Source of the DNA: Ruegeria intermedia
GTDB taxonomy: Bacteria; Pseudomonadota; Alphaproteobacteria; Rhodobacterales; Rhodobacteraceae
Length of the DNA: 64,000 bases
Assembly (NCBI RefSeq): GCF_900129345.1
Contig: NZ_FQVK01000001.1
Coordinates: 186,001 to 250,000, forward strand
Reading direction: 5' to 3'
Shown: piece by piece, positions 16,688-24,261 of the stretch
Numbering within the stretch: position 1 is the first letter of the stretch
How the letters are laid out: each line of letters starts with the position of its first letter
Translations under genes and position numbers: made by a program
The notes under the pieces: generated by a model
What the model was told of the DNA's origin: nothing
The model's input: the letters and a program-made list of their open reading frames with translations, nothing else
The model's database searches: none

Positions 16688-17626
16688 CTACGCCCCCGGC
16701 CGCGCCGAGGCGCCGGTGTCGGACCGCGGCGAGCGGACGCGCAGAACCGGTTTATTCGGCGACACGTCCGCGCGGCTTTCGCGCCAGACGACGAAGATGC
16801 CCGATGCGATGATGATCGCGGCCCCCACGGCCACCCATTTGTCGGGCCTTTCGCCAAAGAACACCGCGCCGAAGATCGTGGCCCAGATGATCTGGCTGTA
16901 CTGGCTGGGCGCGACCACGCCGGCGGGCGCAGCCCGATAGGCCAGAATGATCAGGTGCTGGGCGATCACCGAGAACACGCCGACCAGCGCCATCATCGCC
17001 AGATGGATCAGCGAAGGCGGCTGATAGACCGCCGGTTGCGCCAGGCTCATGACCGCGATCGCCAGCAGCATCGGATACAGGATCAGCACCGCCGAGCGTT
17101 CTTCGTTTCCGATCTTGCGCACCAGCACGGATGCGAACGCGCTGCAGAACGCGGCCGTCAGGGCGGCAAGATGGCCCAGGGTGATCTCGGTCGCGCCGGG
17201 GCGCAGGACGATCAGTACCCCGATCAGACCCACGCCGACCGCGGCCCAGCGTTGGGCGCGCACGACCTCGCCCAGAATCGGGATCGACAGGACGGTGACG
17301 ATCAGCGGAAAGGAAAACAGCAGCGAATAGACCTCGGCCAGGGGCAGGACCGAAAAGGCGTAGAAGGCACAGGACATACCCGTGACCATCAGCCCCGAGC
17401 GCAGCATGACCAACCATGGATGGCGGGGCAGGAAGTTTCCAGTGGCCCTGTCCGCAAGAATCGTGACCGCCATCGGCACAAAGGAAAACAGCGTGGCAAA
17501 AAAGATGATCTGCAGCACGGAATAGGTGCCGCCCAGCGTCTTGATCAGCGCGTCATGGGTGGCAAAGACGGCAAACCCGAGAAAGGCAAAGCCAAGTCCC
17601 TGCAGGGTCGAGTTCTGTGTGCCCAT
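16688..17626 (-). CDS. DMT superfamily (EamA) permease
   Basis: A 312-residue inner-membrane protein with two EamA repeats and about ten predicted helices. Typical repeat ends are visible at LGEVVRAQRWAAVGVGLIGV and FGERPDKWVAVGAAII. Substrates of this family are small metabolites exported or imported by mechanisms that cannot be told from sequence. I start it at ATG 17626 (MGTQNST) because the 27 extra residues of the longest frame are hydrophilic and lack a better ribosome-binding site. The C-terminal tail after the last helix is about 30 polar residues. Confidence 0.85.
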   Translation of the reverse strand: MGTQNSTLQGLGFAFLGFAVFATHDALIKTLGGTYSVLQIIFFATLFSFVPMAVTILADRATGNFLPRHPWLVMLRSGLMVTGMSCAFYAFSVLPLAEVYSLLFSFPLIVTVLSIPILGEVVRAQRWAAVGVGLIGVLIVLRPGATEITLGHLAALTAAFCSAFASVLVRKIGNEERSAVLILYPMLLAIAVMSLAQPAVYQPPSLIHLAMMALVGVFSVIAQHLIILAYRAAPAGVVAPSQYSQIIWATIFGAVFFGERPDKWVAVGAAIIIASGIFVVWRESRADVSPNKPVLRVRSPRSDTGASARPGA

Positions 17627-17741
17627 CTGGCTGGTCCCGGGCGGTTGGATGCTGTGACAGGTGTCTGAGGCCTGATTAAACCCAATCGGCAGAGTCGGAT
17701 AGTCCAAACTTTACCGCTAACACCCCTGCGGGGCCGGCCGT

Positions 17742-18155
17742 TCAGCGCAGGATCGGCGGCGCCCCGGCCGGTTGGCGGGCAGCCGCGACACCGGCCTGCA
17801 TCCCCGTGCCGATGCGGCGGGCCAGCGCCACCCAGGGCGTGGCCGTTTCCGGGGGCAGGGTGCCGTGGGCGACCTCTTCGAACAGGTCCAGCCAATGGGC
17901 GAACATTTCGGGTTTCACGTCCGGGCGCTCGATATGCACGCGCTGCGGATTGCCGCTGTAGCCGCGCTCGTACAGGATGGCGTTGCGCCAGAAGGCGGCG
18001 ATCCGGTCCTCATGCGCGGGCCAGTCGGTGACGTGGCGGTTGAAGATCGGGCCCAGCACGGCGTCCTGCCGGACGCGGGCGTAGAACGCGGCGACCTGCG
18101 CCCGGATCTGGTCGGGCGTGGCGGGAAATCGTGGAGGCAGCACGGGCCGGGTCAT
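17742..18155 (-). CDS. Group III truncated hemoglobin
   Basis: A 137-residue single-domain globin of the TrHb3 class. Landmarks are FYARVRQDAVLGPIF in helices A-B, HVTDWPAHEDRIAAFWRNAIL, and the YSGNPQRVHIERPDVKPEMFAHW segment holding the candidate proximal histidine. TrHb3 proteins bind oxygen or nitric oxide; their cellular role is poorly defined. It starts 16 bases after dnaE2 on the same strand, so it could be read from the SOS promoter. Pro/Ala-rich C-terminus. Confidence 0.9.
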   Translation of the reverse strand: MTRPVLPPRFPATPDQIRAQVAAFYARVRQDAVLGPIFNRHVTDWPAHEDRIAAFWRNAILYERGYSGNPQRVHIERPDVKPEMFAHWLDLFEEVAHGTLPPETATPWVALARRIGTGMQAGVAAARQPAGAPPILR

Positions 18156-18171
18156 GATCGGGGCTTTCGAT

Positions 18172-21126
18172 TCAGGCTCTGTTCCGGGCAGATACCGCGT
18201 TTTCCGGCCCGGATGCAGGGGCGGAATTGTCGCGCTGCCCCGGCGTCAGCAGGTGCCGCAGCAGGGCCACGGGATGCGCGCGCAGGCTCAGGCGGGTGGC
18301 GACGTAATCCTCGACCACCTGCTCGCCCAGCGACATCTGCGGCAGATGGGCGGCGGGCTCGTCCAGCGCTTCGCCCTCCAGATCCTGCGCGAAGAGCGGC
18401 AGAGGCCGGGCGGTGGCGATCGCCTTGGCCTGCCACAGCGCCTCGCGCCGGGTCAGGCCGCAGGCGGCAAAGGCATCGGCCTCGGCCAGCCGCTCGATCA
18501 CCGAGGGGCCAAGGCCCGCGCGGCGCCAGACATCCTCAACCTGATGGTAGCCGTTGCCGCGCGCGGCGGTCAGCCAGCTGGCGTCTTCCTCGCTGAGGCC
18601 CTTGATCTGGCGAAAGCCCAGCCGCAGGGCCAGCCCACCATGGCCGTCGGGCTCCATCACGTTGTCCCAGAAGCTGGCATTGATGCAGACCGGGCGCACC
18701 TGCACGCCATGTTCGCGCGCATCGCGCACGATCTGGGCGGGGGCATAGAACCCCATCGGTTGAGAGTTCAGCAGCGCGCAGGCGAAGATGCCCGGATGGT
18801 GGCATTTGATCCAGGCGCTGGCATAGACCAGCAGCGCAAAGCTGGCCGCGTGGCTTTCGGGGAAGCCGTAGGAGCCAAACCCCTCGATCTGCGAGAAGCA
18901 GCGCTCGGCAAATTCGGCGTCATAGCCGTTGCGCTGCATCCCGCGCAGGAACAGGGAGCGGAATTCGCTGACATTGCCGTGCTTCTTGAAGGTCGCCAGC
19001 GACCGCCGCAACCGGTCGGCCTGTTCGGGGGTGAAGCCCGCGCCGACGATGGCGATCTGCATCGCCTGTTCCTGAAACAGCGGCACGCCCAGCGTCTTGC
19101 CCAGCACCTCGCCCAGTGCGTCCGAGGGAAAGCTGACCTCCTCTTCGCCGTTCCGACGCCGGATATAGGGATGCACCATGTCGCCCTGGATGGGGCCGGG
19201 GCGGATGATGGCGACCTCGATCACCAGATCATAGAAATTGCGCGGCCGCATCCGGGGCAGGAAGTTCATCTGCGCACGGGATTCCACCTGGAACACGCCC
19301 ACCGAATCCGCGCGGCACAGCATGTCATAGACCGCCGGGTCCTCGGGCGGCAGGGTGGCGAGTGTGTAACTCGTCTGATGGTGCTGGGCGATCAGGTCGA
19401 AGGCCTTGCGGATGCAGGTCAGCATGCCAAGGCTCAGGACATCGACCTTGAGGATGCCCAGAGAGTCGATGTCGTCCTTGTCCCAGCAGATGACCGTGCG
19501 GTCCTCCATCGTGGCGTTCTCGATGGGCACCAGCTCGTCCAGACGGCCCTCGGTGATGATGAACCCGCCCACATGCTGGGACAGGTGGCGGGGGAAGCCG
19601 TTGATCTGATGCACCAGTGTTAGGGTCTGTTTCAGACGGCGATCCTTGGGGTCGAGGCCGATTTCGCGCATTCGCTCCGCCTCGAGCCCCGCAGCCGAGA
19701 AGAACCCCCACAGCTGCGAGGACAGGGCGGAAATCGTGTCTTCGGTCAGGCCCATGGCGCGGCCCACCTCGCGGATGGCGCGCTTGCCGCGATAGTGGAT
19801 CACCGTGGCGCACAGCCCCGCGCGGTGGCGGCCATAGCGTTCATAGATGTGCTGGATCACCTCTTCGCGGCGCTCATGTTCGAAATCCACGTCGATGTCG
19901 GGCGGCTCGTCTCGCGCCTCGGAGACGAAGCGTTCGAACACCATGGTGCCCATCTCGGGGCTGACCGAGGTGACGCCCAGGCAGTAGCAGACCACCGAAT
20001 TGGCCGCCGAGCCGCGCCCCTGACACAGGATCCCGCGGCCGCGGGCAAACTGCACGATGTCGCGGACGGTCAGGAAATAGGGTTCGTATTTCAGCTTGCC
20101 GATCAGGGTCAGTTCATGCGCCAGCATCGCCTTGACCTTTTCGGGTGCGCCGGCGGGATAGCGCCATTTCAACCCTTCATGTGCCAGACGGTGCAGGCGC
20201 TGGGCGGGGGTTTCGGTGCCGCTGACCTCGCTGGGGTATTCATAGCGCAGCTCGTCCAGCGAGAAGGTGAGCTGTTCGCTGAGCGCATACGCACGGGCCA
20301 CGGCGCCTTCATGCCCCTTGAAGATGCGCAGCATCTCGGCCTTGGACCGCAGGCGCTGTTCGCCATTGGCCAGCGCATGGCGGCCCAGATCGTCCACCTT
20401 GCGGCGCAGCCGGATCGCGGTCAGCACATCGGCCAGCCGGCGGCGCGAGCCGTGATGCATCATCGGTGCGGCGCTGGCGATGGTGGGCAGGCCCAGATGG
20501 TGCGATTCAGTCTCTAACAAATAGAAAAATGCCGCATCCGCCCCGTCATAGCGGGGATGCATCAGCAGATGCATGCGCCCGGCAAAGCGGCGCGTCAGCT
20601 GTTGCGCCTGTGTCCGCCACCCGCTCGCGCCGCCGGTCGGACCGCCCGCCTGTGGCCAGAGCAGCAGGTGCAGACCGTCGGAAAACTCCAGCAGGTCGGA
20701 CAGGTGCAGGATGCAGTCGCCCTTGGCCGCGCGCAGCCGTCCGGTGGACAGGAGGCGGCACAGGCTGGCCCAGCCCTGCCGGTTGAGGGGCAGGGCGGTA
20801 ACGGGCGGGGCGTCGGTAAAGATCAGCCGCGCCGCCGGGATCAGGCGCGGCACCGCATGCACCGGGAACGAGGGCGGTTTCGGGATGTGATCGGGGCAGG
20901 GCGGGCCGATGGGCGTGTTCTGCGCCTCCCACGCGCGGCGCTCGTGCACCTTGCGGGCGATCTCGCGCGCCTGGGTATGGGCGCGGACGATGCCCGCCAC
21001 CGAGTTGTCATCGGCGATGGCGATGGCGGGCAGGCCCAGGGTGACGGCGCGCTCCATGTACTCCTCGGGGTGCGAGGCCCCGGTGAGGAAGGTGAAGTTC
21101 GACGTGATCGACAGCTCGGCATACAT
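18172..21126 (-). CDS. dnaE2: Error-prone DNA polymerase DnaE2, short form
   Basis: A 984-residue alpha subunit-type polymerase used with ImuB for damage-induced translesion synthesis. An N-terminal PHP domain (YAELSITSNFTFLTGASHP, with the first metal-binding His lost as in many DnaE2), palm catalytic motif PDIDVDF (409-415), and the thumb and HhH region up to LPQMSLGEQVVEDYVATRLSLRAHP are all intact. It then ends about 27 residues later, so the C-terminal OB-fold region usual in DnaE2 is missing and the globin gene begins 16 bases on. A near-consensus LexA box lies just upstream. Confidence 0.95.
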   Translation of the reverse strand: MYAELSITSNFTFLTGASHPEEYMERAVTLGLPAIAIADDNSVAGIVRAHTQAREIARKVHERRAWEAQNTPIGPPCPDHIPKPPSFPVHAVPRLIPAARLIFTDAPPVTALPLNRQGWASLCRLLSTGRLRAAKGDCILHLSDLLEFSDGLHLLLWPQAGGPTGGASGWRTQAQQLTRRFAGRMHLLMHPRYDGADAAFFYLLETESHHLGLPTIASAAPMMHHGSRRRLADVLTAIRLRRKVDDLGRHALANGEQRLRSKAEMLRIFKGHEGAVARAYALSEQLTFSLDELRYEYPSEVSGTETPAQRLHRLAHEGLKWRYPAGAPEKVKAMLAHELTLIGKLKYEPYFLTVRDIVQFARGRGILCQGRGSAANSVVCYCLGVTSVSPEMGTMVFERFVSEARDEPPDIDVDFEHERREEVIQHIYERYGRHRAGLCATVIHYRGKRAIREVGRAMGLTEDTISALSSQLWGFFSAAGLEAERMREIGLDPKDRRLKQTLTLVHQINGFPRHLSQHVGGFIITEGRLDELVPIENATMEDRTVICWDKDDIDSLGILKVDVLSLGMLTCIRKAFDLIAQHHQTSYTLATLPPEDPAVYDMLCRADSVGVFQVESRAQMNFLPRMRPRNFYDLVIEVAIIRPGPIQGDMVHPYIRRRNGEEEVSFPSDALGEVLGKTLGVPLFQEQAMQIAIVGAGFTPEQADRLRRSLATFKKHGNVSEFRSLFLRGMQRNGYDAEFAERCFSQIEGFGSYGFPESHAASFALLVYASAWIKCHHPGIFACALLNSQPMGFYAPAQIVRDAREHGVQVRPVCINASFWDNVMEPDGHGGLALRLGFRQIKGLSEEDASWLTAARGNGYHQVEDVWRRAGLGPSVIERLAEADAFAACGLTRREALWQAKAIATARPLPLFAQDLEGEALDEPAAHLPQMSLGEQVVEDYVATRLSLRAHPVALLRHLLTPGQRDNSAPASGPENAVSARNRA

Positions 21127-21142
21127 GGCGAGTCGTCATTAT

Positions 21143-21157
21143 ATTCTTGTTTTGTTC
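21143..21157 (-). promoter_or_regulatory. Near-consensus LexA box upstream of dnaE2
   Basis: ATTC-N7-GTTC (21143-21157), one mismatch from the GTTC-N7-GTTC operator, ends 16 bases before the dnaE2 ATG, almost the same placement as at imuB. Confidence 0.65.
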
Positions 21158-21460
21158 TTTTTCGAGTCCTTGTCTGCATTGCGCAGGAAGCAGGGTGTCG
21201 ATTCAGGTGCGGTGAAGTTCTGGTTTGAGGCCAAATTACCGCGACTGAACAGAAGCTTTCCTGCAGGTGCATTCTCCCGCTCTCAGCCCAAGGCTGTCGT
21301 TGTCGATAGCTTGCCGTCGACTTGTTTAGCTGCTTTGGCTGCGCAGATCAAAACTGGAGGCAGGCGTTATTGTTCAAGAACATTGGACTGTAATACTATG
21401 GCAAAGAAATACTATGGCAAAATTGGGAATATTTAGTTAGGAGCGTCGCCGGGACATAAC
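21158..21460. other. AT-richer intergenic stretch between dnaE2 and the unrecognised frames
   Basis: About 300 bases without a credible gene on either strand. G+C falls visibly toward its right end. It contains only a short tandem repeat at 21392-21423 and presumably the promoter of the following frames. Confidence 0.55.
21392..21423. repeat. Two-copy 16-base tandem repeat
   Basis: AATACTATGGCAAAGA (21392-21407) is followed directly by AATACTATGGCAAAAT (21408-21423); 14 of 16 positions agree. It could be an operator pair or chance slippage just upstream of the AT-rich frames. Confidence 0.7.
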
Positions 21461-21481
21461 TTGAGCAGTTGGAAAAGAAGA

Positions 21482-21805
21482 ATGAACGAAGCATGGTCGC
21501 CGCTTGAGCCTGAGGATTCTGGTTTTGTAGCGCAAAGCAGAATGGACTACATATATTTTCTTGAGCAAATGGCGGAACCGCCCAGGGTTGCATTTGAAAG
21601 CCGTATGGATCTGGAAAAATGGCTGACTGATGAATTTTACAATTATGAAGTTCAACCATTATTCGGTGGAAAAAATGCAATTCGCGTTGAAATAACGGAT
21701 CAGCGCTTCACCTATCTGGAGCAAGTGTGGGTAAAAAACTCCTACAGTGACTACCGCAAGGCAATGAAGTTTGTGGCAAAAAATTCCATAATGTTCATGA
21801 CTTGA
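21482..21805 (+). CDS. Unrecognised protein, AT-rich patch (upstream frame)
   Basis: 107 codons from ATG 21482 (114 from TTG 21461). The product is acidic-aromatic (MDYIYFLEQMAEPPRV, KWLTDEFYNYEVQPLF, YLEQVWVKNSYSDYR) and I do not recognise the family. Codon use is AT-rich, unlike all neighbours, which suggests acquisition by transfer. Near its end is the slippery-looking A AAA AAT (21778-21784); a -1 shift there joins it to the next frame with no stop, giving a protein of about 219 residues. It may therefore be the front half of one gene, either programmed or broken. GAAAAGAAGA precedes the ATG. Confidence 0.55.
   Translation: MNEAWSPLEPEDSGFVAQSRMDYIYFLEQMAEPPRVAFESRMDLEKWLTDEFYNYEVQPLFGGKNAIRVEITDQRFTYLEQVWVKNSYSDYRKAMKFVAKNSIMFMT
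21778..21784 (+). other. Possible -1 frameshift site (A6 tract)
   Basis: A AAA AAT read in the frame of the upstream gene (GCA AAA AAT) fits the X XXY YYZ pattern. Slipping back one base continues as TTC CAT AAT GTT CAT GAC TTG into the downstream frame, which is open from 21751. Confidence 0.4.
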
Positions 21806-22140
21806 GCGCACTCGACGCTGATCACATTGCTGCCAGAACCATGCTCAAAGACTTCCCCGATTCTTGGATTGCAATATTCCCGACCTACAAAAGTTCAAAT
21901 AGCGGCTTTGGACCAATCGAAGGCGGACTCCCCAAGGCCCGAAAAGGGTTTGGAAGCATTGCGCTTTCTCCCTTGGCGGCTTTCAAGATATTGAACGGGA
22001 AAATGCCACGCAGTAGTGATGATCTCAATCACGCTTTAGCCGATATTAAGGGGCAAATCTCTTCGGGGGGAAACAGTTTCCTTCAAGATTTCATGTGCTC
22101 TATTTATGATGATATGTCGAAATATATCGAAGATAGGTAG
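21802..22140 (+). CDS. Unrecognised protein, AT-rich patch (downstream frame)
   Basis: 112 codons from a TTG at 21802 that overlaps the TGA of the upstream frame (TTGA). The frame is really open from 21751, and the extra upstream residues (FHNVHDLSALDADHIAAR) look like natural protein, so independent initiation at TTG may be an artefact of a split gene. The rest includes FPDSWIAIFPTYKSSNSGFG and LSPLAAFKILNGKMPRSSDDL and ends with an acidic helix. No family recognised, no membrane segment. The 240 bases after it up to the ABC ATPase hold no gene that I can support. Confidence 0.5.
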   Translation: MSALDADHIAARTMLKDFPDSWIAIFPTYKSSNSGFGPIEGGLPKARKGFGSIALSPLAAFKILNGKMPRSSDDLNHALADIKGQISSGGNSFLQDFMCSIYDDMSKYIEDR

Positions 22141-22380
22141 TTTTGACGTTACCCTAACCGTACAAAACTGCCGCTCAGAGCGTTGCAGGCAGAGCACGCA
22201 GCGACTTGGCGCTTCGTCCCGCACTTCTCCCCTTCAAGGGCGGCGCAGCGAACAGTCCTGTGGTGTTTGAGAAGCGACCCTTGGCTGCCAAGATCGGGCA
22301 AGGGCGTCCAACACGCAGCATCGCCGTTCGATTTCACGGGGTAACTGGCCCGGCAGAGGCAGGGCTGACGGGAGCAACGG

Positions 22381-23373
22381 TCACAGCTTGACCCGGTGCA
22401 GGCCCCGGCGCGGCTGGTCCTGATCGTCGGCGGGGGGGTCCTCGGCGCGTGAGGAGGTCAGGGCAAGGAAAACGTCCTCGAGATCGGCCTCTTCGGTGCG
22501 CACGTCGCGGATGCGGATGCCGGCCTTTCGGACCGCCTCGAGCACCTGTTCGGCGCTGGTTTCCGGGCTGCGGTAGTGCAGCGCGAGGCTGCCGTCGTCG
22601 CGCAGGCTGGCCTGAACGCCGGGGGCGGCGGGCAGGGCGGTCACGGGGGCCTCGGGGGTGATGACCATGGTGCGGCCGTCCATGCGGCCCAGCAGGTTGG
22701 CGGTGCTGTCCTGCGCGACCTTCTCGCCGTGGTTGATGATGGCGATCTCGTCGCACATCTCCTGCGCCTCTTCCAGGTAGTGGGTGGTCAGGATGATGGT
22801 CATGCCCTGCTGGTTCAGCTTGCGTACATTGGCCCAGAGCATCTGGCGCAGTTCGATGTCCACGCCGGCGGTGGGTTCGTCCAGCACCAGAATTTTCGGG
22901 TGGTGCACCAGCGCCTTGGCCAGCAGCAGCCGCCGGCGCATCCCGCCCGACAGCGTGCGGGCATAGGCCTCGGCCTTGTCGCTGAGGCCCACCAGTTCGA
23001 GGATCTCGTCGCTGCGGCGTTGCGATTTCGGCACGCCATAGAGCCCCGCTTGCACCTCGAGCGCGCCGCGCGGCGTGAAGAAGGGATCAAGGTTCAGCTC
23101 CTGCGGCATAACGCCGATGGCGGCGCGGGCCTGGCGCGGGTTGCGGTCCTGGTCAAAGCCCCAGATCGTCACCTGGCCCGCGGTTTTTACCACCAGCCCG
23201 GCAAGAATGTTGATCAGGGTCGATTTGCCCGCCCCGTTCGGCCCCAGCAAGCCAAAGACCGAGCCGCGCGGGATCTCCAGGTCAATGCCCTTCAGCGCGT
23301 GTTTCTCGGGCTGGCCCTTGCTGCCGCGATAGGTTTTGCGCAGGCCGCGAAGGCTGATCGCTGCATCGGTCAT
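22381..23373 (-). CDS. ABC transporter ATP-binding protein (ABC-2/CcmA type)
   Basis: A 330-residue ATPase of the family that partners ABC-2 permeases. It has Walker A GPNGAGKS (44-51), signature LSGGMRRR, Walker B ILVLDEPTAGVD and the H-loop TTHYLEEA. The C-terminal 90 residues are an extra domain common in multidrug or polysaccharide exporters. The start at 23373 follows the family N-terminus MTDAAISL; the longer frame upstream overlaps the divergent gene. No permease gene is adjacent: downstream is the AT-rich patch. Confidence 0.9.
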   Translation of the reverse strand: MTDAAISLRGLRKTYRGSKGQPEKHALKGIDLEIPRGSVFGLLGPNGAGKSTLINILAGLVVKTAGQVTIWGFDQDRNPRQARAAIGVMPQELNLDPFFTPRGALEVQAGLYGVPKSQRRSDEILELVGLSDKAEAYARTLSGGMRRRLLLAKALVHHPKILVLDEPTAGVDIELRQMLWANVRKLNQQGMTIILTTHYLEEAQEMCDEIAIINHGEKVAQDSTANLLGRMDGRTMVITPEAPVTALPAAPGVQASLRDDGSLALHYRSPETSAEQVLEAVRKAGIRIRDVRTEEADLEDVFLALTSSRAEDPPADDQDQPRRGLHRVKL

Positions 23374-23462
23374 TGCTGGCTCTTGCCCCCGGTTTCCTGA
23401 TCCCTCATAAACGCACCTAATGCATGCCCGCGAGGCCGACAACCAGTGAAGGATCGCACGCC

Positions 23463-23639
23463 GTGACAATCGAAGCTCCGGAAACCAAGATCGTCGAGAC
23501 AAGCCGCGTTGCCTGTGACGGCGGCGAGGGCGCGCTGGGCCATCCGCGCGTCTGGTTGCAGATCCCCGAGGATCAGGGCTGGGTCGAGTGCCCCTATTGC
23601 GATTGCAAATACGTGCTGAAGGACGCACGGCAACACTGA
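23463..23639 (+). CDS. Small zinc-finger protein (zf-CHCC, NDUFS6-like)
   Basis: A 58-residue protein with Cys18, His27, Cys43 and Cys46 arranged as in the zf-CHCC domain of the complex I accessory subunit NDUFS6. In alphaproteobacteria such short proteins are thought to be bacterial counterparts involved in complex I. GTG at 23463 is the chosen start, with GAAGGA about eight bases upstream; the longer ATG frame overlaps the leader. It is divergent from the ABC ATPase gene. Confidence 0.82.
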   Translation: MTIEAPETKIVETSRVACDGGEGALGHPRVWLQIPEDQGWVECPYCDCKYVLKDARQH

Positions 23640-23717
23640 TTGCCTGCCCAACCGCAGTCCGCCCAAATCTTGCCGCGATTTTCGCCTAGTGCGTTGGTGT
23701 GACCAACGTGGGTGCGC

Positions 23718-24191
23718 ATGATGTCCGATATGACTGCTGCTGATTCCGGCAATCCGGTTTTTGGTTGGGCCGGCTTTTGTCTTGCCGCACTGGCCCTGTT
23801 CGCAGCCCTGTTCGTGTTCTGGGCGGGGCCGTTTGCGCCGCAGCAATCCAACGGCGTGACGCTGGGCGAACTGGCCGCCGAGTTGGGTAAATCGACCCTG
23901 CGGGCCGCCGCGGGGATGGAGCAGCCCCCGCCGGTTGCCCCCACCCGCGATCTGGATGACTTTCTGCAGATCGGCGTCGCCATGCTGGGCGGGTTGGCGA
24001 TCGTCGTCTCGGTCATCGGCATCCTGCGGCACGAAAAACGCCGCCCGGCCATCGCCGGTGTGGTCATCGGAACGGGCGCGATCCTGTTCCAGTTCTTCGC
24101 GATGGCGTTTTTCGCGTTTCTCGGCGTGCTGGTCATCATGGCGCTGCTGAACAGTTTCTCGGATGTTTTCAGCGGTCTGTTTGGCGGCTAG
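23718..24191 (+). CDS. Membrane protein of unknown function
   Basis: A 157-residue protein with a hydrophobic segment at about 14-34, a polar Pro-rich stretch, then two or three further membrane segments (about 83-100, 108-122 and 126-145). No family recognised. The start may be ATG 23718 or 23721; both are downstream of a possible GTG at 23712. The Ala-rich loop with PPPVAPTRDLDD is probably exposed. It precedes polA by 70 bases and may be independent. Confidence 0.65.
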   Translation: MMSDMTAADSGNPVFGWAGFCLAALALFAALFVFWAGPFAPQQSNGVTLGELAAELGKSTLRAAAGMEQPPPVAPTRDLDDFLQIGVAMLGGLAIVVSVIGILRHEKRRPAIAGVVIGTGAILFQFFAMAFFAFLGVLVIMALLNSFSDVFSGLFGG

Positions 24192-24261
24192 GGCGCGTTC
24201 CTGACTGGTCACCCGGCTGACCCTGTGGCAGAACCGTCCCTGACCGACAGGGAGAGCGCGC

